Positions 7,599 through 12,551 of a DNA stretch of 12,551 bases are shown piece after piece. How positions within the stretch are numbered: the first letter of the stretch is position 1; each line of letters starts with the position of its first letter. Both the position numbers and the translations under genes were made by a program. The stretch comes from Pseudomonadota bacterium (GTDB lineage: Bacteria; Pseudomonadota; Gammaproteobacteria; Burkholderiales; Burkholderiaceae_D). A model generated the notes under the pieces. It made no database searches and was not told where the DNA came from. It saw only the letters and a program-made list of their open reading frames with translations. The stretch is from positions 1 to 12,551 of the forward strand of contig JAEZLB010000043.1 in NCBI GenBank assembly GCA_023435945.1. Direction: 5' to 3'.

Positions 7599-8082
7599 AA
7601 ATATTGGGAAGGCCAACCGTCTGAATGCAATTGCTGAGCGCATTGGATTCGCGATTTGGCAATTACAAGAGTTAGAACGTTCCTCTGCTCAGTACTACGT
7701 ACTTATTGTTAAAGCGTCTCCGGGCATGGGTATCGAGAAAGGTAAGGTGCTCTTGGATGATGCGCTTAGTAAAACTTTCGGGAAAACGGTGAGCCGCCTT
7801 CAGAAATCAGGGCGAGTTCCAGATGAGTTGATGATTCGTTTACAGAAACTGCTCGATGAAAGAAACTGGCTGGTTCACAACTCAAGAGCCACCAGCAGGT
7901 CGGCAGTGCATGATCAGACCGTATGTCACCAGCTCATTCAAAGAATTAATGGTATTGCCGACGAGGCGCTGGCTCTTCTTGGGGAGGTAGTAAAGCAAGT
8001 TGAAGCATTTATCCTGACTCAGGGATTTAGTGCCAAGGATATCGAAGTTGCTGCCCGGCGAGCACACACGAAAGTAGGATAA
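7582..8082 (+). CDS. Uncharacterised helical protein with HEPN-like RX4H motif
   Basis: A 166-residue soluble protein, apparently all helical, with no signal peptide or membrane segment. The most telling stretch is LLDERNWLVHNSR at 90-102, where R94 and H99 have the R-x4-H spacing, with N directly after R, that is the catalytic signature of HEPN ribonucleases. The N-terminal helix (about 15-45) and the helix at about 113-145 would complete a HEPN-like bundle. I do not recognise the family by name. ATG 7582 is followed by a second ATG at 7588; neither has a convincing Shine-Dalgarno. It lies downstream of the GIY-YIG gene in the same AT-richer patch. HEPN proteins often act as toxin or defence RNases, but no clear partner nucleotidyltransferase or antitoxin is visible, so a non-catalytic role is possible. 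Confidence 0.72.
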   Translation: MTMLAENIGKANRLNAIAERIGFAIWQLQELERSSAQYYVLIVKASPGMGIEKGKVLLDDALSKTFGKTVSRLQKSGRVPDELMIRLQKLLDERNWLVHNSRATSRSAVHDQTVCHQLIQRINGIADEALALLGEVVKQVEAFILTQGFSAKDIEVAARRAHTKVG

Positions 8083-8166
8083 TGAGATGAAAATTACCCA
8101 CTCATTCCAATGAAGTGATTTTATGGAGCGATGCATTCAATCCTTCTAACTTTTGTATAGCTCTTA

Positions 8167-11103
8167 TCATGCAATATCATTTCCTCGGTTGACAGTATCA
8201 CCGTCCAGCAACGCAGCCGCCAATACCTCCGCCAGATGCAGCGTACGCCTCTCGGTTTCCTGATGCACCTGTTCCCGGCAACTGAAGCCATTCACCAGGA
8301 TGCGTGTCTCGGGAGATGCCTGGCGCACCGCCGGCAACAATGCCTTCTCACCGATGCGCTTCGAAGCTTCCACATTCTCCGGTGCGAAGCCATAAGCCCC
8401 CGCCATGCCGCAGCACCCGGAATCCAGTATCTTCACTTTCATGCTCGTTTTGCTTAGGATGTTTCGTTCCGCATCAAGGCCGATGATGGCGCGGTGGTGA
8501 CAATGCGCGTGCACGACAGCCTCGCCCTTGATCTCGGGGGGAATGTAATTCACCTGTTCCAGGAATTCGCTGAACAGGAAAGACTGCCTGCTTAATTTTT
8601 CAGCAAGTTCGTTGTCGGGGAAAAGGTTGATCAGTTCATCACGAAATGCCGACAGGCAGCCGGGTTCCAGGCCGATAAGCGGAACCCCGGCCAGGATATC
8701 CTCGCGCAGTGCGTCCATGATCTCGACGAACTGCTGCCGTGCCTGGTCCAGCATGCCGAAGTCGTAGAGCGGTCGTCCGCAGCACAGCGCTTGTTTCGGT
8801 ATCGCGACCTGGAAGCCTGCATGCTCCAGCACCTTGACTGCCGCTTGGGCGACTTCAGGATGGAAATGATTGTTGAAGGTGTCGGGCCATAACAGTACCT
8901 TGGTTTTGTTTGCATTACGTGTGCTGCGTTGCTGGAACCATTTACGGAAAGTCTGTTTGGCAAAAACCGGTATTTGCCGTTCGGGTGCGATGTCCGCAAT
9001 TTTCTTCACCAGCGTGCTCAGCCCCGGTGTTTGCGTAAGGAGGTTAGTGAGCGCGGGCATCATTGAACCTAACTGCGCCCAGCGATGGATCATGCCTATC
9101 GTATAGGCACGGAGAGGGCGGCGATGGGTCTGGTAATACTGTGCCATGAACTCGGCCTTGTAGGTCGCCATGTCCACCGACACCGGGCACTCGGTCTTGC
9201 AGCTCTTGCAGGACAGGCAGGTTTCCAGCGCGTCCTTTACATGTTCATTGCTGCAGTCGTGTGCCATCGGCGAATCGCTGTTCATCATCTCGAACAGCAG
9301 GCGTGCACGGCCGCGCGTGGAATCCTTCTCTTCACCGGTTCCCCGATAACTCGGGCACATCGCACCGCCTTCGATGCGGCGGCATTTTCCTGCTCCCACG
9401 CAGCGCTGTGCGGCCTGAAGCAGGCTGCCATTGTCGCGCGCGAAAGAGAAATGCATCGGCTTGACGTTGACGGGGCGATATTCGGGGCCGACGCGCAGAT
9501 TTGCATGCAGCGGATAGGCATCGATCAGTTTGCCCGGGTTCATGCGGTTGTAGGGGTCCCAGATGCGTTTGAATTCGCGGAAAGCGTCCATCAGTTCTTC
9601 GCCGAACATGTAAGGCAGCAGTTCGGCGCGGGCCTGGCCGTCGCCATGTTCACCCGAGAGAGAGCCGCCATACGACACGACCAGTTCCGCAGCCTCAACC
9701 AGGAAGCGGCGCCAGTGTGCGACGGACGCTTCCGTACTGAAATCGAAAGTGACGCGGCCATGGATGCAGCCATCGCCGAAATGGCCGTAGAGCGAGGCAT
9801 CGTAGCCATACTTGTCGAGCAGCTTCTGGTAGTCGCGCAGGTAGTCGCCCAGGCGATTCGGATCGACTGCGGCATCTTCCCAGCCTGCGTAGGTTTCCGG
9901 TTGTCCCGGCACCGCATTGCGTGCCGAAGAACCGGCTTCGCGTATGGCCCAGACGCGATTCTGGTCGGCCTTGTCCAGGTAGATTTGCCGCCCTATGGTG
10001 TAAGGCAACTGCGCTTCGGCCAGGGCATTGGCCTTCTGTTCGGCTTCGGCCAGGGTCTCACCGCCGAATTCCACCAGCAGCCACGCATCGCCGCCCGGCA
10101 GCAGTGCGATATCGCCCAGCTGCAAATTCTTGCGGCGCATGTCATCGATCATGCTCTTGTCCAGGCCTTCCAGGCAGATATTGCCGAAAGGGAGGATGGC
10201 GGGCGTCTGGTCGGCGGCCTGGTAGATGTCGGGATAGCCGAGCACCAGCAGCACCCGAACCGGCGGGCTGTGCACCAGCGTGGTTTCGGCCTGCAAGATC
10301 ATCACGCAGGTGCCTTCGCTGCCGACCAGCGCGCGCGCAACGTTGAAACCGTTTTCCGGCAGCAGTTCGTCCAGGTTGTAGCCGGAGACGCGGCGCTTGA
10401 TGGTGGGGAAGCGATTGCGCACCTGCTCTGCATACTTGTCGCGCAAGGCTTTCAGGCGCCGGTAAATCTCGCCGCGCTGGCCGCCTTCCGCGATGATCTG
10501 TTCCAGCTCGTTTTCGGGAGTAGGCCCTACCCACATGCGCAGGCCATCGTAGGTCAGGATTTCCATGCGCTCGATGTTGTCGACGGTTTTGCCGGCCATC
10601 ACCGAATGTGCGCCGCAGGAATTGTTGCCTATCATGCCGCCCAGCGTGCAGCGGCTGTGGGTAGCCGGATCGGGACCGAAGGTCAGATGATGCGTTTCCG
10701 CTGCCTGGCGCAACTGGTCGCAGATCACACCCGGTTCCACGAGCGCGACGCGCTTGTGCGGATCGACCGACAAGACACGGTTCAGATACTTGGAGGTATC
10801 GATGACGACCGCGACATTGCAGGTCTGCCCGCACAGGGACGTGCCGCCACCGCGAGCCAGTATGGGGGCATGATGCCGGCGGCAGATAGTCACCGTTTTG
10901 ACCAGATCATCAACGGTTCTGGGAATTACCACGCCGATTGGCACCTGACGGTAGTTCGAGGCATCGGTCGCGTATAGTGAGCGGCTACCGCCATCGAAGC
11001 GGACTTCGCCGTTAATGCTGGCCGCCAGTTCATCGGCGAGCGCCTGGGCATCGATGTTGAGTTCAGGGGAGTTGCGAGAGACAGAAGGTTCAAATGCGCC
11101 CAC
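8167..11103 (-). CDS. FAD-linked oxidase/Fe-S D-2-hydroxyacid dehydrogenase (fused)
   Basis: A 978-residue fusion that would oxidise a D-2-hydroxyacid (D-lactate, D-2-hydroxyglutarate or glycolate type) and pass electrons through Fe-S clusters to a membrane acceptor. Counting from GTG 11103: FAD-binding PCMH domain about 50-235 with RGGGTSLCGQ at 84-93 and GGMIGNNSCGAHS at 155-167; FAD-oxidase C domain about 280-530 with GHFGDGCIHG at 440-449 and SGEHGDGQA near 483-491; cysteine motifs C568, C574, C583 and C629, C632, C635, C639 followed by P; then two CCG domains (CCG at 774-776 and 897-899). Length and order suit single-chain relatives of E. coli YdiJ and Shewanella Dld-II, though the PCMH motif differs from what I recall for YdiJ. 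The frame extends to ATG 11163, but GTG 11103 has AAGGA seven bases upstream and the ATG has none. Substrate is not determined. It stands alone between unrelated genes. Confidence 0.9.
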   Translation of the reverse strand: MGAFEPSVSRNSPELNIDAQALADELAASINGEVRFDGGSRSLYATDASNYRQVPIGVVIPRTVDDLVKTVTICRRHHAPILARGGGTSLCGQTCNVAVVIDTSKYLNRVLSVDPHKRVALVEPGVICDQLRQAAETHHLTFGPDPATHSRCTLGGMIGNNSCGAHSVMAGKTVDNIERMEILTYDGLRMWVGPTPENELEQIIAEGGQRGEIYRRLKALRDKYAEQVRNRFPTIKRRVSGYNLDELLPENGFNVARALVGSEGTCVMILQAETTLVHSPPVRVLLVLGYPDIYQAADQTPAILPFGNICLEGLDKSMIDDMRRKNLQLGDIALLPGGDAWLLVEFGGETLAEAEQKANALAEAQLPYTIGRQIYLDKADQNRVWAIREAGSSARNAVPGQPETYAGWEDAAVDPNRLGDYLRDYQKLLDKYGYDASLYGHFGDGCIHGRVTFDFSTEASVAHWRRFLVEAAELVVSYGGSLSGEHGDGQARAELLPYMFGEELMDAFREFKRIWDPYNRMNPGKLIDAYPLHANLRVGPEYRPVNVKPMHFSFARDNGSLLQAAQRCVGAGKCRRIEGGAMCPSYRGTGEEKDSTRGRARLLFEMMNSDSPMAHDCSNEHVKDALETCLSCKSCKTECPVSVDMATYKAEFMAQYYQTHRRPLRAYTIGMIHRWAQLGSMMPALTNLLTQTPGLSTLVKKIADIAPERQIPVFAKQTFRKWFQQRSTRNANKTKVLLWPDTFNNHFHPEVAQAAVKVLEHAGFQVAIPKQALCCGRPLYDFGMLDQARQQFVEIMDALREDILAGVPLIGLEPGCLSAFRDELINLFPDNELAEKLSRQSFLFSEFLEQVNYIPPEIKGEAVVHAHCHHRAIIGLDAERNILSKTSMKVKILDSGCCGMAGAYGFAPENVEASKRIGEKALLPAVRQASPETRILVNGFSCREQVHQETERRTLHLAEVLAAALLDGDTVNRGNDIA

Positions 11104-11221
11104 GAGGAATTCCTTGCTTGTTCTGGATGACACAGCACCGATTAGTGATGCTGCCCTCAGCATACTTCAGGAAGGACTGCTTTGGCTTATCGGTGAGTGG
11201 TTGGTTATTGCTGCGGCAACA

Positions 11222-11275
11222 TCCGATGCGCCCATTGTCGATGTCGGATTTAAGCTGATGGAGCGGGGGCGCTGA
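11222..11275 (+). pseudogene. Remnant of the C-terminus of a LacI-family regulator
   Basis: This frame ends SDAPIVDVGFKLMERGR then TGA. The regulator at 6054-7055 ends VTDVGFTIMERGST. The shared pattern DVGFxxMERG is a normal last strand for LacI-family proteins of this type, and the DNA agrees at 26 of 30 positions (7017-7046 against 11240-11269). Upstream in this frame no LacI domain is recognisable and the frame soon runs antisense to the FAD enzyme gene. The simplest reading is the tail of a deleted paralogous regulator. The match is short, so chance or a frame-only resemblance cannot be excluded. Confidence 0.48.
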
Positions 11276-11294
11276 GCGGGGTTGGCCGGAGAAA

Positions 11295-12359
11295 TCAGTT
11301 TCCGTCCGATGGCTGCTGCGCTGAAGAAGAAAAGAGGTCCCAGGCTGAAATGAAGAGCGCGGCAATCACCGGGCCGATAACAAAACCGTTCAGTCCAAAA
11401 AGTGACAAGCCTCCCAGCGTGGAAACCAGCACGACGTAGTCGGGCATTCGTGTGTCCTTTCCTACCAGTATGGGCCGCAGCACATTATCAACCAGCCCGA
11501 TCACCAGAACCCCGAACACGATCAGGGTGACACCCTGCCAGATCGCACCCGTCACCAGGAAATAGATAGCCACCGGTCCCCAGATCAGGCCCGCTCCAAT
11601 AGCCGGCAACAGAGAAAGAAATGCCATGATCACCCCCCATACCAGCGATGCCTGAATGCCCAGGATCCAGAATATGAGGCCACCCAGCGCACCTTGCGTG
11701 ATGGCGACCACGATATTGCCCTTGACGGTGGCCCGAATGACGGTGGTGAACTTGCTTAACAGCTTGCGCTTGTGCTCGGTGCTGAGGGGAATGGCGTCCA
11801 TGATCTTGCGCGACAGGCTGTGGCCGTCACGCAGCAGAAAGAACAGCAGGTATAACATGATGCCGAAGCTGATGACGAACTCGAAGGTGTTCTGCCCGAT
11901 CGTCAGCGCACGGGTTGCAATAAGCTGGCTGCCTTGTGCCGCCGCCGTCGCCAGTTTTTCCTGCAGCCCTAAAAGATTGTCTACATCGAAACGGTTCAGC
12001 AGGGAAGCCATCCAGCTTGGTATGGCTTCCATGATTTGTTGAAAATAGGTGCCGAAATTCAGTTCGCCGGAGCGGATGGACTGGTACAAAGTCGTGACTT
12101 CCTTGACCAGCGCAGCGGTAATCACCGCCAGGGGAAAAATGACGATGACCAGTGAAAGTAATACAGTCATTGAAGCGGCCAGATTTTTCCTGCCCCGCAA
12201 CCTGATAAGTAACTGGCGATAGAACGGCTCAAACAGGATGGCGAGCACGGTACCCCAGAATACGGCGCCATAGAAAGGCAGCAGCACCCAGCCGAATGCA
12301 ATAGAGATGACCAGCAACAGCGCAAGAAAGACTTTACGATGAAGTTCGGCGTGATCCAT
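11295..12359 (-). CDS. AI-2E family transporter (PerM/TqsA/YdiK-like membrane protein)
   Basis: A 354-residue polytopic inner-membrane protein of the AI-2E transporter (formerly UPF0118) family. Hydrophobic segments lie near residues 10-45, 62-86, 158-176 (FEFVISFGIMLYLLFFLLRDG), 215-260, 268-290 and 305-342. The family-typical features are the paired N-terminal helices, a polar domain at about 90-155, the loop FLLRDG at 173-178, and the GLIWGPVAIYFLVTG and GKDTRMPDYVVLVSTLGG stretches in the C-terminal half. A strong Shine-Dalgarno, GGAGG, six bases upstream supports the ATG. The family name comes from the E. coli autoinducer-2 exporter TqsA; other members transport other solutes or ions, so the substrate is unknown here. 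The gene is apparently monocistronic or first in a unit with the FAD enzyme, from which it is separated by about 190 bp without a terminator. Confidence 0.93.
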   Translation of the reverse strand: MDHAELHRKVFLALLLVISIAFGWVLLPFYGAVFWGTVLAILFEPFYRQLLIRLRGRKNLAASMTVLLSLVIVIFPLAVITAALVKEVTTLYQSIRSGELNFGTYFQQIMEAIPSWMASLLNRFDVDNLLGLQEKLATAAAQGSQLIATRALTIGQNTFEFVISFGIMLYLLFFLLRDGHSLSRKIMDAIPLSTEHKRKLLSKFTTVIRATVKGNIVVAITQGALGGLIFWILGIQASLVWGVIMAFLSLLPAIGAGLIWGPVAIYFLVTGAIWQGVTLIVFGVLVIGLVDNVLRPILVGKDTRMPDYVVLVSTLGGLSLFGLNGFVIGPVIAALFISAWDLFSSSAQQPSDGN

Positions 12360-12444
12360 GGATGCCTCCGTTACGCATCACTCGCAAGAAATGCGCCGGG
12401 TTGAAACACTTCCCAAGTGGCTAAAAATTAGAAAAGTCCAGTTC

Positions 12445-12494
12445 CCCGGGAAAAATAAAATGGCGTACTAAACCCCGGGCCAACTTAACCCGGG
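12445..12494. promoter_or_regulatory. Three CCCGGG palindromes around a candidate promoter of the AI-2E family gene
   Basis: CCCGGG occurs at 12445-12450, 12474-12479 and 12489-12494, i.e. 29 and 15 bp apart. On the minus strand TTGGCC (12478-12483) and TTTTAT (12455-12460), 17 bp apart, form a weak sigma70-like promoter about 90 nt before the ATG at 12359. One palindrome overlaps the -35, one lies directly downstream of the -10 and one upstream of the -35. The rest of 12360-12551 is non-coding as far as I can see. Promoter and operator roles are inferred. Confidence 0.3.
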
Positions 12495-12551
12495 AATTAG
12501 TTTTGCGTTTTGCAAAAAATTAATAACGCGGCGTGGCAGCTTTCCTCATCC

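Noticed and set aside
8090..8124. Hairpin-like AT-rich repeat between the RX4H gene and the FAD enzyme gene
   Set aside because: Arms (AAAATTAC, GTGATTTT and CACT/AGTG parts) pair only with mismatches and bulges, too weak to call a terminator.
9085..10977. Open frame of 630 codons antisense to the FAD/Fe-S dehydrogenase
   Set aside because: The minus-strand gene shows all expected FAD and Fe-S motifs; this frame has none and lies wholly inside it.

Overview
The window reads as chromosomal DNA of a betaproteobacterium, most likely order Burkholderiales and possibly near Oxalobacteraceae. That guess rests on the gene families: a cyanophycin synthetase paired with the DUF1854/ABC transporter couple, a Bug/TctC-type periplasmic binding protein, and moderately GC-rich coding DNA. 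No rRNA, tRNA, CRISPR array or insertion sequence is visible.

Layout, left to right. (1) 1-3580 is a cyanophycin locus. The start of a cyanophycin synthetase gene (minus strand, cut by the window edge) is divergent from a two-gene operon. That operon encodes an ABC exporter with an extra PH-like and zinc-ribbon N-terminus, and a DUF1854 protein whose start overlaps the exporter stop by 4 nt. A perfect 6-6-6 inverted repeat lies in the shared upstream region. (2) 3681-7055 is an aldarate-use module. A LacI/GntR-type regulator (plus) is divergent from an L-talarate/galactarate dehydratase gene, followed on the minus strand by a TctC solute-binding protein and a strong terminator. A near-perfect 16-bp operator-like palindrome sits between the divergent genes. 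(3) 7056-8166 is a more AT-rich patch with a small GIY-YIG-domain protein, a possible 32-codon ORF, and an unknown alpha-helical protein carrying an RX4H motif like that of HEPN ribonucleases. It looks acquired. (4) 8167-11103 is a large FAD plus Fe-S D-2-hydroxyacid dehydrogenase on the minus strand. (5) 11222-11275 holds what looks like the last codons of a lost LacI-type regulator. (6) 11295-12359 is an AI-2E/PerM-family membrane protein (minus), with an upstream region containing three CCCGGG palindromes around a plausible promoter.

How the genes work together. In the first module, the synthetase would make the Arg/Asp polymer, while the ABC/DUF1854 pair is associated with cyanophycin genes but has no role that I know to be proven. 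In the second, the binding protein would capture a (sugar) diacid, the dehydratase would convert galactarate or talarate to a 2-keto-3-deoxy acid, and the LacI protein would repress from the shared operator until an inducer appears. The membrane subunits TctA and TctB are not in the window. The remaining genes show no obvious functional link to these modules.
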